In this document: in pieces, positions 35,940 through 44,833 of the stretch | How the letters are laid out: the number at the start of each line of letters is the position of its first letter | How positions within the stretch are numbered: position 1 is the stretch's first letter | Assembly: GCA_965224285.1 (NCBI GenBank) | Contig: OZ245043.1 | Span: 5,084,001-5,148,000, forward strand | Direction: 5' to 3' | DNA from: JAJCYK01 sp965224285 | GTDB taxonomy: Bacteria > Bacteroidota > Bacteroidia > Cytophagales > Cyclobacteriaceae | Length of the DNA: 64,000 bases | The notes under the pieces: model-generated | Told to the model about the DNA's origin: nothing | The model's database searches: none | Seen by the model: only the letters and a program-made list of their open reading frames with translations | Made by a program: the position numbers and the translations under genes

Positions 35940-36125
35940 TTATTCGGTTTCGACTACGAAGTCATCGGACTCCGCTAATGCCTGACCATCTTCAATGCCT
36001 TCCCAGGTTATTTCTAATGAGGAATCGACTAGCTCTTCATTAGGTTCAAGATCTTGGGCAGGGGTCTGAAACGCAAATGCTACAAATGCGATCATCCCAA
36101 CGGTGGCAGCTAATATCTTTTTCAT
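35940..36125 (-). CDS. Small acidic secreted protein A
   Basis: A 61-residue protein with a clear signal peptide (KKILAATVGMIAFVAFAFQTPAQ) and a mature part of about 37 residues that is strongly acidic with one Trp (EITWEGIEDGQALAESDD). I do not recognise it. It lies 45 bp downstream of another tiny exported protein (small lipoprotein B), likely on the same transcript. Both are acidic, close to the minimum for a folded domain, and end soon after the export signal. Possibly a paired peptide of unknown role; not clearly an RiPP precursor because no modifying enzyme adjoins. Confidence 0.6.
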   Translation of the reverse strand: MKKILAATVGMIAFVAFAFQTPAQDLEPNEELVDSSLEITWEGIEDGQALAESDDFVVETE

Positions 36126-36170
36126 AAGTTTATAGTTAGTTAGAGTGTAAGACAGATTATTCGATGTTTA

Positions 36171-36335
36171 CTACTCCATCTCAATGTCCTTATCAATAGT
36201 TGTTTGAACATTGCTGTCATCGAAAATCTCGATTTTTTGGTCTTCAATTTCACTGAATAATTCATCAGATGGATCTTCGCAGCCGATCAGAGCCAGAGCG
36301 AATAGAGCAGTACAGATAGTGAATAACTTTTTCAT
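36171..36335 (-). CDS. Small acidic lipoprotein B
   Basis: A 54-residue lipoprotein, short enough to be missed by length filters. The signal peptide MKKLFTICTALFALALIGC ends in the lipobox LIGC (Cys19); the mature 36 residues are highly acidic (EDPSDELFSEIEDQKIEIFDD) and finish in IEME. It begins with a typical A-rich Bacteroidota start region and lies upstream of the acidic protein A on the same strand, so the two are probably co-made. Function is unknown; small outer-membrane lipoproteins sometimes act as partners of larger complexes. Confidence 0.6.
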   Translation of the reverse strand: MKKLFTICTALFALALIGCEDPSDELFSEIEDQKIEIFDDSNVQTTIDKDIEME

Positions 36336-36692
36336 AATTGTAATATTTCAAGAGGGTTAAACATTAAACTTGCAACTAAGTTAGGTAGGGGTTAGGCAAG
36401 CTTCCAGACCATATCAAACCCTTTAATTACAGGAGTGGTAAATTGCCCCGCATTTACGGTATAATGGTAAAAATGTCTTGTTAAAGTATTATATATTATT
36501 AATTAGATACTAAAACCTAATGATGAATTGAGCTGGTAAAAAGTGGGGGTTTATAAAAAAAATTATATTTCCATCAAGTTCAAATAAATATTGTATTTTA
36601 CTAATAAATGCGATTGCTCAACTTTGCTGGTTTGCCATGAAAAGATGAGGCTTGTAATTTCTGAGTCTGAAACGTCTGTAGCGGGTTTGAAA
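36336..36692. other. AT-rich intergenic region without a recognised gene
   Basis: This 357-bp gap holds the promoter region of the small secreted pair and the 3' side of the lipocalin-like gene. All open frames are short and unlike the neighbouring proteins. Several homopolymer runs (A or T of six or more) and a TATATATTATTAATTAG stretch are visible. I see no tRNA, hairpin terminator or repeat in it. Confidence 0.6.
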
Positions 36693-37145
36693 TTAGAGGA
36701 TGGAAAGGAATTGTTCTTCAACTAATTCACCATTATCCCGGTATTGAATTACCATAATCTCTGAACTAATTTGTTGAATAATCCTGAATAAAGTATCGTC
36801 CGGCAACATCAGGAACAAAGTGTCTGGTCCCACCCTGGATGACACGTTCCAAGTACCCTTTAATATTATACTGTCGAGCTGGCCAGGGCATAGCACGGGA
36901 CCGCTTTCAAAATTAAAGCTGAGACTGTCATTGGTGGTATCTGGTATTTGAAAAATGAAGCGGTCATCCTGCTCACAATTCATCAATTCTTGGTTCCGTG
37001 ATGTCAATATCCAAGACTTCACAGAATCACCGGTCAGCAATCGGATCAATTCATCCTGACTGAAATCGACAACAGCACCATCTTCCTCACAACTGCACAT
37101 TGCCGTGGAAAATATCAATATCAACAGAAGTCGCATGTAAGACAT
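36693..37145 (-). CDS. Lipocalin-like lipoprotein
   Basis: A 150-residue lipoprotein with signal peptide and lipobox around residues 17-19 (MCSC). The body has the pattern of small Bacteroidota lipocalin-like domains: LLTGDSVKSWILTSR, then F-x-F strands, GTWNV (short Trp motif) and LPDDTLFRI strands. Such proteins are outer-membrane or surface lipoproteins with unknown ligands. It is divergent from the SpmA-SpmB fusion gene, with about 68 bp between their starts; no operon partner. Confidence 0.7.
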   Translation of the reverse strand: MSYMRLLLILIFSTAMCSCEEDGAVVDFSQDELIRLLTGDSVKSWILTSRNQELMNCEQDDRFIFQIPDTTNDSLSFNFESGPVLCPGQLDSIILKGTWNVSSRVGPDTLFLMLPDDTLFRIIQQISSEIMVIQYRDNGELVEEQFLSIL

Positions 37146-37213
37146 TTGGATTTCAGCATATCCGTGTTTTCAAGGTTATTAAAATTTTTATTAAATCGCT
37201 ATCTTTCACGCCG

Positions 37214-38446
37214 ATGGTACTGAATTATCTCTGGATTGCTTTCTTCCTTCTGGCATTTCTGGTAGCCTTTGTAAAATTGATATTTTTTGGTGATACCAAA
37301 GTATTCCCAGAAATAGGATTATCTACTTTTGAGATGGCTAAAACCGGATTTGAAATTTCGCTTTATTTGACCGGTGTTATGGCGTTATGGTTGGGGTTTA
37401 TGAAAATTGGTGAACGGGGAGGGGTAATCCGAATGATAAGCTGGTTGGTAGGCCCATTCTTTAAAAGGCTGTTTCCGGAAGTACCTGAGGATCATCCGGC
37501 AGTAGGGAGTATGATCATGAATATCACTGCCAATATGATTGGTTTGGACAATGCGGCTACGCCATTAGGGTTAAAAGCCATGGAGGAGTTGCAGGAGTTG
37601 AATCCCCAAAAAGATACTGCTTCCAATGCACAAATCATGTTTCTGGTGCTGAACACTTCCGGTTTGACCATATTGCCGATTAATGTAATGGTTTTCCGAT
37701 CTCAATTAGGAGCCGCAGATCCCTCTGATGTTTTCATTCCTATTCTGATCGCCACTTTTTTCGCCTCTTTAGCTGGTTTGTTAAGTGTATCACTAGCCCA
37801 AAGAATTAATTTACTAGATAAGGTAGTTTTGTTATACCTGGGTACTATCGCCATAATTATTGGTGTGATAATTTGGTATTTTCATTGGCTACCACAAGAT
37901 CAAGTACAAACGGTCAGTAGCAATGCCAGCTACATCATCCTGTTGTCAATTATCACCCTATTTATTTTAATGGCGGTTCGTAAAAAGGTAAACGTGTACG
38001 AAGCTTTTATTGAGGGTGCTAAGGAAGGATTTACTGTAGCGGTGAAAATAATACCCTTTCTGGTGGCCATGTTGGTGGCTATCGGGGTGTTTAGAACCTC
38101 CGGCTGCCTGGAGTTTTTGGAGAACGGGTTAGCTCAAGTAATAGCATGGTTGGGTTTTAATGCCGACTTTATCCCGGCTATGCCTACAGCCTTTATCAGA
38201 CCTTTGAGTGGAAGCGGGGCCCGAGCCATGATGATTGAAACCATGACCACTTATGGCGCGGACAGTTTTGCGGGACGGCTGGCAAGTGTAATGCAAGGAA
38301 CTACGGAAACAACGTTTTATGTAATAGCAGTATACTTCGGGGCGGTTAGTATTCGCAAAACCCGCTATGCTGTAACCTGCGGATTAATTGCCGATATCAT
38401 AGGTATCATAGCGGCGATTATGGTGGCTTATATTTTTTTCCATTAG
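37214..38446 (+). CDS. SpmA-SpmB fusion (nucleoside recognition domain) membrane protein
   Basis: A 410-residue integral membrane protein with about ten helices. It joins two nucleoside-recognition (Gate) domains, equivalent to the spore maturation proteins SpmA and SpmB in one chain: the first around NMIGLDNAATPLGLKAMEEL, the second around RPLSGSGARAMMIETM and TETTFYVIAVYFGAV. Non-sporulating Bacteroidota carry such fusions; the transported substance is unknown. The ATG in front of VLNYLWIAFFLLAFL is used because the longer frame upstream overlaps the divergent lipoprotein. A structured element lies 30 bp after the stop. Confidence 0.88.
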   Translation: MVLNYLWIAFFLLAFLVAFVKLIFFGDTKVFPEIGLSTFEMAKTGFEISLYLTGVMALWLGFMKIGERGGVIRMISWLVGPFFKRLFPEVPEDHPAVGSMIMNITANMIGLDNAATPLGLKAMEELQELNPQKDTASNAQIMFLVLNTSGLTILPINVMVFRSQLGAADPSDVFIPILIATFFASLAGLLSVSLAQRINLLDKVVLLYLGTIAIIIGVIIWYFHWLPQDQVQTVSSNASYIILLSIITLFILMAVRKKVNVYEAFIEGAKEGFTVAVKIIPFLVAMLVAIGVFRTSGCLEFLENGLAQVIAWLGFNADFIPAMPTAFIRPLSGSGARAMMIETMTTYGADSFAGRLASVMQGTTETTFYVIAVYFGAVSIRKTRYAVTCGLIADIIGIIAAIMVAYIFFH

Positions 38447-38476
38447 TCAAACTTACCCCAAGTGTACATGTAACCT

Positions 38477-38533
38477 AAGATTTATTAACCCAGTAGCTGG
38501 GCCAGTATAACCTTGACCACCAGGATAAATCTT
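38477..38533 (+). terminator. Compound stem-loop after the SpmA-SpmB fusion gene
   Basis: AAGATTTAT (38477-38485) and ATAAATCTT (38525-38533) form a perfect 9-bp outer stem; inside it CCCAG (38489-38493) pairs with CTGGG (38497-38501), and CTGG could alternatively pair with CCAG copies at 38502-38505 or 38520-38523. A short T run follows (TTTTC). It may be the terminator of the upstream gene, or a folded RNA element in the 190 bp before the TPR kinase gene. Confidence 0.45.
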
Positions 38534-38618
38534 TTCTAAAAAAACAATTTGAGCAATCAAACTAGAACCAACACTTTTTACCAGTCTACTTAACTGTCAC
38601 ATTTTAAGCTAGATAAAG

Positions 38619-38649
38619 TTGCGTTTTTTGGTAATTATCGCCATCTTTG
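38619..38649 (+). promoter_or_regulatory. Likely sigma-70-type Bacteroidota promoter of the TPR kinase
   Basis: A TTG at 38619-38621 (-33) and CATCTTTG at 38642-38649 (-7; consensus TAnnTTTG with one mismatch) are 20 bases apart, close to the usual spacing in Bacteroidota. The start codon of the kinase gene follows 18 bp downstream, implying a short leader. Confidence 0.45.
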
Positions 38650-38667
38650 TACTACATTTTTTAAACT

Positions 38668-40938
38668 ATGTTCAGATCAAGTACCCTCCAAATAATATTT
38701 GCCGTATTCTTATGGTGCTGGGTTTGTGCTATTCCGGCCTATTCGTTTCAGAATTTAGACAGTTTACTCATATCAATTCAGAAACAAATTAATGACACCA
38801 GTAAAGTAAAAAATCTGATAAAGGTTGGTAAGGATATTTATGATTTATCAGATTTTCCTAAGGTTCTTACAGTTGGAGAGGAAGCCTTGAACTTGTCGCT
38901 GAAACTTAATTATAATATTGGGCAGGCTGAATCATACTATCTAATTGCTAGAGCAAATAACAAACTTAATAATCAAGCCACTGCATTAGAACTGTACAGT
39001 AGAGCCCAAGCAATTTTTCAAGGATTAAAGAGAATAGATAGATTAGCCGCACTTTATAACAATGTTGGATTGATCTATAAGAATCTTGGACGATACCCGA
39101 ATGCTGTTAGGTTTTTAAGTAAGTCTCTTGAGTACTACGAGGAATTGGAAAACACCCGAGGTGCTGCATCTGCATCGAATAACCTAGGATCTGTATATCG
39201 AAGGCTTGGAAATTATGAAAAAGCGGCTGAGGTATATTTCCGGTCGTTAAAACTGTTTGAAGAATTAGATTCAGATTTTGGTGTGGCAACAATAAATTCT
39301 AATCTAGCTAATTTATACTTTGATCAGAAAGAGTTTGACAAAGCCTTAAAATTTAATCTTACAAGTATCGATTTACTACAGGATATCGGTGAAATGGATG
39401 AAACAGCTGATCTTTTGAGTGATGTTGCGGAGATCTATGTAGCTAAGAATATGATTGATACCGCGTTTACAATTCTTAACAAGTCAGATTCTATATATAA
39501 ATCAACAGGAAACAGGTTAGGAATTGCTCATACACAAGACAACATAGGTCGCATTTACCAATTGCAACAAGAATATGATTTAGCTCTTAAATCACATGCT
39601 AAGGCTTTAGAAATTTTTAATGATTTAGGAAGAAAAGGGGATACTCCTGAGGTTTTGAGCAACATGGGATATGCGTTAATGCACCAAGGTAAATATGATG
39701 AGGCATTAAAAAAATTAAAATTATCTGAGGAAATAAGTCAAGAACTGATGGCTTTAGATGGATTACTCTCAAGCTATCAGGGCTTATATAGGCTTTTTGA
39801 AGAACAAGATGATTTTAATTCATCATTAAAGTACTTCAAACTATATACTCAAATTAAGGACAGTTTATATAATGAGAGTAAGACAAAGCAAATAGCTCAT
39901 ATCGAGGAGAGTTATGAAATAGAGAAAAGAGAAAGAGAAAACGACCTGTTACGGCAGCAGCAGGCAACCCAATTCGAGATAATTAAAAGGCAAAATCTGC
40001 AGGTGAAAGTATTGATCGGAGGTTTGATCACCTTTCTGCTTTTTGCCATATATTACTATCGAATTAATCAGCAAAAGAAAAAAACTAATGTATTGCTGAG
40101 TCAGCAAAATGAAGAGATAAATCGCAAGCAGGTAGAGATCATGGCAGTAAATCAAAGCCTGCAATTATCCGAGCAACAATTGCACAAAGCAAATCAGGAA
40201 TTACAAACAGTTAATGCCCGATTGGAATCTACCGTAAAAAAACGCACTTCAGAACTACAGCGTACCAACCATGAGTTGGATACCTTTCTATACCAAAGTT
40301 CTCATGCCTTGAGAAGGCCAATTGTACATGTAAAAGGATTGGTACAATTAGCACGGCTGGAACCTGATCCCCAAGAGGTCATCGGCTTATACGACAAACT
40401 TGATGACACGGCAACTCGGATGGATTTGATGCTAAAAAAACTGGTGATGGCCAGCGAGATCTATGTGACAGAACCGGAAGTAGAGACTATACATTTCGAA
40501 GAGTTAATCAATGAGGTTTGGGGAAGCCTCACCGATACCCTCAAAGTTCAAACTGTTAAATTGGAATACAGTATACCCCCCAACATCCATTTCAATGCCG
40601 ATCGTAAGTTAATTAAGATTATGTTCCTTAATCTTCTGGAGAATGCTATATTCTACAACGAAGCTACCAGGCGAAAAGAAGCTAGAGTTTCAATTAGTTT
40701 GGCATCTAATCCGAAATCTATTGATATAAAGGTCAATGACAATGGAATTGGAATATCCGAGGAAGCTATAGCAAGTATTTTTGATCTGTTTTCTGTAGGT
40801 ACGGATAAAACCAAAGGATATGGATTGGGGTTATACATTGTTAAGAAAGCTGTAGAAAAATTGCAGGGGGTAATAACGGTTTCCAGCAAACGAAACGAAT
40901 ACACCACCTTTCACATCACCTTGCCGAAAGAGGTCTAG
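38668..40938 (+). CDS. TPR-containing sensor histidine kinase (HisKA-like type)
   Basis: A 756-residue sensor kinase. Order: signal peptide (residues 1-27), about eight TPR-like repeats (60-400; pattern NNLGSVYRRLGNYEKAAEVYF), one membrane helix (448-464), coiled coil (465-535), HisKA-like helix with His546 (SSHALRRPIVHVKGL), N-box Asn659, and DNGIGI (691-696). It lacks a receiver domain. The periplasmic TPR region probably binds a partner protein or senses the envelope. It is convergent with the LytTR regulator (4-bp stop overlap), next to a LytS-like kinase; it may share that regulator or use another. Confidence 0.92.
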   Translation: MFRSSTLQIIFAVFLWCWVCAIPAYSFQNLDSLLISIQKQINDTSKVKNLIKVGKDIYDLSDFPKVLTVGEEALNLSLKLNYNIGQAESYYLIARANNKLNNQATALELYSRAQAIFQGLKRIDRLAALYNNVGLIYKNLGRYPNAVRFLSKSLEYYEELENTRGAASASNNLGSVYRRLGNYEKAAEVYFRSLKLFEELDSDFGVATINSNLANLYFDQKEFDKALKFNLTSIDLLQDIGEMDETADLLSDVAEIYVAKNMIDTAFTILNKSDSIYKSTGNRLGIAHTQDNIGRIYQLQQEYDLALKSHAKALEIFNDLGRKGDTPEVLSNMGYALMHQGKYDEALKKLKLSEEISQELMALDGLLSSYQGLYRLFEEQDDFNSSLKYFKLYTQIKDSLYNESKTKQIAHIEESYEIEKRERENDLLRQQQATQFEIIKRQNLQVKVLIGGLITFLLFAIYYYRINQQKKKTNVLLSQQNEEINRKQVEIMAVNQSLQLSEQQLHKANQELQTVNARLESTVKKRTSELQRTNHELDTFLYQSSHALRRPIVHVKGLVQLARLEPDPQEVIGLYDKLDDTATRMDLMLKKLVMASEIYVTEPEVETIHFEELINEVWGSLTDTLKVQTVKLEYSIPPNIHFNADRKLIKIMFLNLLENAIFYNEATRRKEARVSISLASNPKSIDIKVNDNGIGISEEAIASIFDLFSVGTDKTKGYGLGLYIVKKAVEKLQGVITVSSKRNEYTTFHITLPKEV

Positions 40939-41699
40939 TTTACTGATCTCAACAACTTAAATAATTGTTCTTTCTTTTTTGCAGATACCGGGATAGTTTC
41001 ATCATTGACTAATCTGAGCGACCCCCCATCTCTTTTATCCAGCATCTTAAGAAAATCCAGATTGATTAAAAAACTTTGGTGACATCGATAAAAACCATGG
41101 TCTTCCAATAACTGGTGGTATCTTTTTAAGGTGTGAGACACAATAATGGGTTTACCGGCTACCAGGTGGAAAACCGTGTAATTTCCTTGGGCCTGGCAAT
41201 ACACGATCTCCCTGATCTTCACGATATAAACCGCCTCGGAGGTTTTAAGCACAATCGTTTTATCTTGTCGGGGGTTATTCTGATGATGCAATAGATTTTG
41301 CAGCTGTAGGTGCAGAGTCTCATGATAAATGGCTTGCCTGGTTCGTCTGATGCTTTCTATCAACTCATCCGGATCAATAGGTTTAAGCAAGTAATCCAAG
41401 GCGCTAAATCGGAATGCCTCCACAGCATATTGATTGTGAGCAGTGATAAAAATTACCTGAAATTCCAGGGGAGTAAAATCTTTGAGTAATTGAAAACCAT
41501 TACTACGGCCAAGTTTGATATCCAGAAATAATAAGTCTATTGGTTTTGATATTAAAAGTTGCTTGGCCTGACTGATAGTCTGAGCGTGGCCCACCATGCT
41601 TACCTTGGGGCAGTAACTTGCCAGCATTGCTTTCAGTCCCTCAATGACAGAGAGTTCGTCATCCACGATCACCGCTCTTATGGTCTGGTCGGTACTCAT
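40935..41699 (-). CDS. LytTR-family response regulator
   Basis: A 254-residue transcription regulator: receiver domain (residues 8-125) with phospho-acceptor Asp60 (LLFLDIKLGRSNGF), acid pocket around VDDE, signature Thr/Lys (ITAHNQ and LLKPID), and a LytTR DNA-binding domain (about 150-254; YCQAQGNYTVFHL, RCHQSFLINLDFL). Its ATG overlaps the stop of the LytS-like kinase gene (ATGA), so kinase and regulator are one operon and a cognate pair. Target genes are unknown. Confidence 0.95.
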   Translation of the reverse strand: MSTDQTIRAVIVDDELSVIEGLKAMLASYCPKVSMVGHAQTISQAKQLLISKPIDLLFLDIKLGRSNGFQLLKDFTPLEFQVIFITAHNQYAVEAFRFSALDYLLKPIDPDELIESIRRTRQAIYHETLHLQLQNLLHHQNNPRQDKTIVLKTSEAVYIVKIREIVYCQAQGNYTVFHLVAGKPIIVSHTLKRYHQLLEDHGFYRCHQSFLINLDFLKMLDKRDGGSLRLVNDETIPVSAKKKEQLFKLLRSVN

Positions 41700-43756
41700 A
41701 GTGGTATTTCAAACCGTGCCCTGGTTCCCGTAGCAAAATCCTCAGGATTCAGGCTATTGAGAAAAAAGCCTATTTTTTTCTTTTTTCTAAAATTCAGTCG
41801 CTGCAACCTTTCTCTTATTATTTTATTACCCAGTCCTTTAGTGGAGGAAGGATCCTTCACCTTCATCTCTGCCTTCTCTATACCAATCCCATTGTCTGTT
41901 ACCTCCAGGCATAGGTTTTCTCCATACTGCCACACCTTGATTTTTACATTTCCCGCTTGATCTGATGATTTGATCCCATGTTCCACCGCGTTCTCCACCA
42001 CAGGCTGCAGCAGCATTGTAGGAACGGTGATGTTTGCCGTATCCACGTTATTATCCACTTCGATGGAATAAGTAAGCCTATTTTGAAATCGAATGGCCTG
42101 CAATTCCAAATAATGAGCAATATACTCCAACTCCTCGCACAACTTGATTTTATCATTCCTTGAACTATATAGAATTTTCCTCATCAAGGCGGCAAACTTG
42201 GCCAGGTACCGTCCGGCTTCCATGGAATTTCTTTGATAGATAAAGTCCTGAATGGCAGCCAGTGAATTAAAGATAAAATGAGGATCAAGTTGAGAAAGCA
42301 ACAACTTATGCTCTAGTTTAGTATGTACACTTTCGCTCTTTATCTTATACTGGGTGTAAATAACATAGAATAATAAGATTAGTAATCCGATAATAAGAGC
42401 ACTAATTAATAGTAAGGCATTTCGTTTATCCATTTCAAATCTCAGTACATCCGCTTCCTTATTTAGTAATGCCAATTGTGCATCTCTTTGGTTCAATAAT
42501 ATCTCCGACTCCTTTTTACTAATTATCCTACCGATTTGTTGATCATTTAGTTGTTGGCTCAATAATGTGTAAAGATCATAGTATCTTAAAGCATTTGATA
42601 AGTTGTTAGTGTTTCTGTAAACATTAACAAGTGACTTATACAGGTTTAATTGACTAACCTTCGCTTCGGAGAGAAGGGCAATATCTAAGGCTTTTAAGAA
42701 GATTCGCTCCGCTTTCTTCCATTGATTTAATTTCATGTAACAGTTACCTACAGAAAAATACATACTTGGCAAATATGCATTTGTATTCATCTTTTTGATG
42801 GTTTCTATAGCATGGGTCATTTCAGCTAAGCCCTGCCTTGTTCTATCCTGATAAAAGTGAATTTCTCCAAATTTGAACATACTTAGTGTAATGCCTAGTT
42901 TATCCTTATTTTGAGAGCTAAGATACAGTGCCTTAGAGAGATATTCTAAGGAGGATTTGTATGCATTTAATTCTATTAGTACTGAGCCGATATTGTAGTT
43001 TATATCAGCTAGATTTTTGTTCAAATTGTTATCAATTGAAATTTCAAGCGCTTGATTATACAGTTCCAGCGATTTTGGATAGAGCCTTTGATCAAAGTAA
43101 ATTATTGCTAGATTCATATAAACAGAAACTTCAAAAGCCACTCTTTTTATATTCTTTTCTGGTAAGTCTTTAATAACCTCCAACGCCTTATAATAGTGAT
43201 TTGTAGCTTGCTGGTACTTAGCCAGTTTAAGGTAAGTACTCCCAAGGTTATTATGGATTGAAGCTAATAGCGATGGTAGATTCAAGTCGTCACTTAGTAA
43301 GAGGGCTTCATTTCCATATTTAAGAGCTTGATTAAAATCTCCTTGATCTTTTAAGATTATAGTCAAATTGTTATACACACTTGCAAGCCTTGAGATAGTG
43401 TTCAACTCCACAAATAAATTTGAAGACCGCTTATAGTTATATAATGCTTCTTGAGGAAGCCCTAGTTGATTAAAAGTTCTACCTTTTAAAAAATATACCT
43501 CAGCTGCTCCTCGTAGAAAATTTAACGTATCTAATCGCTGTTCTAATTCGTCACACAATTCCAAAGTAAGATGGTACTTCTGTTTATGATATAGCTCTCT
43601 ACCGTGCTGGATCATTCCCATAATGGTAACACTATCGTTCGGGGAGGCCTTAAAATATTCTGGTTCAGCCTTGGTCGGGGGGTTCGGGTGGCTGGCCCAC
43701 AGAAATAAGGAAATAAAACTGAAAGCCAGGGTCATTGTTAAAGCCTGGAGCATCAT
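41696..43756 (-). CDS. TPR-containing LytS-like histidine kinase
   Basis: A 686-residue sensor kinase of the His_kinase (LytS/YehU) type. A signal peptide or N-terminal helix (1-22) leads to about nine TPR-like repeats (60-400), one membrane helix (447-468), then the short dimerisation/phospho-acceptor motif QLDPHFIFNSLAAIQDF with His493, LLQPVVENAVEHGI (N-box) and DNGIGIEKAEM (G1). It forms a pair with the LytTR regulator by a 4-bp overlap. The TPR sensor is built like that of the neighbouring HisKA-type kinase, suggesting shared origin of the sensory half. Stimulus unknown. Confidence 0.94.
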   Translation of the reverse strand: MMLQALTMTLAFSFISLFLWASHPNPPTKAEPEYFKASPNDSVTIMGMIQHGRELYHKQKYHLTLELCDELEQRLDTLNFLRGAAEVYFLKGRTFNQLGLPQEALYNYKRSSNLFVELNTISRLASVYNNLTIILKDQGDFNQALKYGNEALLLSDDLNLPSLLASIHNNLGSTYLKLAKYQQATNHYYKALEVIKDLPEKNIKRVAFEVSVYMNLAIIYFDQRLYPKSLELYNQALEISIDNNLNKNLADINYNIGSVLIELNAYKSSLEYLSKALYLSSQNKDKLGITLSMFKFGEIHFYQDRTRQGLAEMTHAIETIKKMNTNAYLPSMYFSVGNCYMKLNQWKKAERIFLKALDIALLSEAKVSQLNLYKSLVNVYRNTNNLSNALRYYDLYTLLSQQLNDQQIGRIISKKESEILLNQRDAQLALLNKEADVLRFEMDKRNALLLISALIIGLLILLFYVIYTQYKIKSESVHTKLEHKLLLSQLDPHFIFNSLAAIQDFIYQRNSMEAGRYLAKFAALMRKILYSSRNDKIKLCEELEYIAHYLELQAIRFQNRLTYSIEVDNNVDTANITVPTMLLQPVVENAVEHGIKSSDQAGNVKIKVWQYGENLCLEVTDNGIGIEKAEMKVKDPSSTKGLGNKIIRERLQRLNFRKKKKIGFFLNSLNPEDFATGTRARFEIPL

Positions 43757-44002
43757 TTGATTGTTTTCTTTTTAAGAGAGAAATTAACATAATATTGGGT
43801 TAATTAAAACTTCCGTTACAGCAAATTCTCTACTTAATAAGAGTCCCAGCAGTCTCATTTTCTAGGATTGGCAGTAATTAATTGTTACCCTTTCATTAAC
43901 AGTTTATAGAAATTTGTCCATTCGGGTTTGAATATGTGCCTTGCTAATTTCCCAAATATTGATCAACTTCGTGGCGGCCAACCTAAATTGAAATACCCAT
44001 AC

Positions 44003-44833
44003 ATGATCCAATCAATTACCGAATCCGTTGAATTATCAAATGGCGTGTCCATGCCGTGGCTGGGGCTGGGGGTCTGGCAGAGCCAGGAAGGCAAGGAAGT
44101 TGAACAGGCGGTAAAATGGGCTTTGGAACACGGCTACCGCAGCATTGACACTGCTGCCATCTATCGAAATGAAGCGGGGGTAGGAAAGGCCATCAATGCC
44201 AGCGGGGTGGCCAGGGAGGAAATTTTCGTGACCACCAAAGTATGGAATTCCGAACAGGGCTTTGATAGTACCCTGGCGGCTTTTGATCAAAGCCTGAAGC
44301 TGCTCAATACCGACTACGTCGATCTTTATCTGATCCATTGGCCGGTGGCGGACAAATATAAAGATACCTGGAGGGCATTGGAATTACTGTACCGGGAAAA
44401 TAAAGTTCGAGCCATCGGGGTCAGTAACTTTTTGGTGCATCATTTAAAGGATCTATTACCTTTCTGTGAGATTAAACCCATGATAAACCAGGTAGAATTT
44501 CACCCGTATCTGGTGCAGCCAACTCTATTGGATTACTGTGCTTCCGAGGGGATCCAATTGGAAGCCTGGAGCCCGCTGATGAAGGGCAAGGTAACAGACA
44601 TTCCGGAGCTTATCCGCATAGGGGAGAAATACCATAAATCCGCGGTGCAGGTAACCCTGCGATGGAACCTGCAGCACGGGGTAATCACCATTCCTAAGTC
44701 GGTGCATCAGGATCGTATCATCAGCAATGCGGATATCTTCGATTTTCAGCTTTCTGAAGATGATATGGCCGCCATCGACGCGCTCGATAGGGGCGCCCGG
44801 GTGGGACCTGATCCTGATAATTTTGATTTTTAA
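44003..44833 (+). CDS. Aldo/keto reductase
   Basis: A 276-residue NADPH-dependent oxidoreductase with TIM-barrel fold and the full catalytic tetrad Asp49, Tyr54, Lys79 and His112 (DTAAIYRNE, TTKVWN, LIHWPV); the NADPH motif IPKSVHQDRI is near the C-terminus. It resembles 2,5-diketo-D-gluconate reductase-type enzymes, but substrate specificity cannot be fixed. I use the ATG before IQSITESVELSNGV rather than a longer frame 75 bp upstream without family similarity. It is convergent with a secreted SnoaL-like protein (4-bp stop overlap). Confidence 0.9.
   Translation: MIQSITESVELSNGVSMPWLGLGVWQSQEGKEVEQAVKWALEHGYRSIDTAAIYRNEAGVGKAINASGVAREEIFVTTKVWNSEQGFDSTLAAFDQSLKLLNTDYVDLYLIHWPVADKYKDTWRALELLYRENKVRAIGVSNFLVHHLKDLLPFCEIKPMINQVEFHPYLVQPTLLDYCASEGIQLEAWSPLMKGKVTDIPELIRIGEKYHKSAVQVTLRWNLQHGVITIPKSVHQDRIISNADIFDFQLSEDDMAAIDALDRGARVGPDPDNFDF

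Noticed and set aside
41559..41960. 133-residue plus-strand frame across the kinase/regulator junction
   Set aside because: It is antisense to both genes and crosses their ATGA junction.
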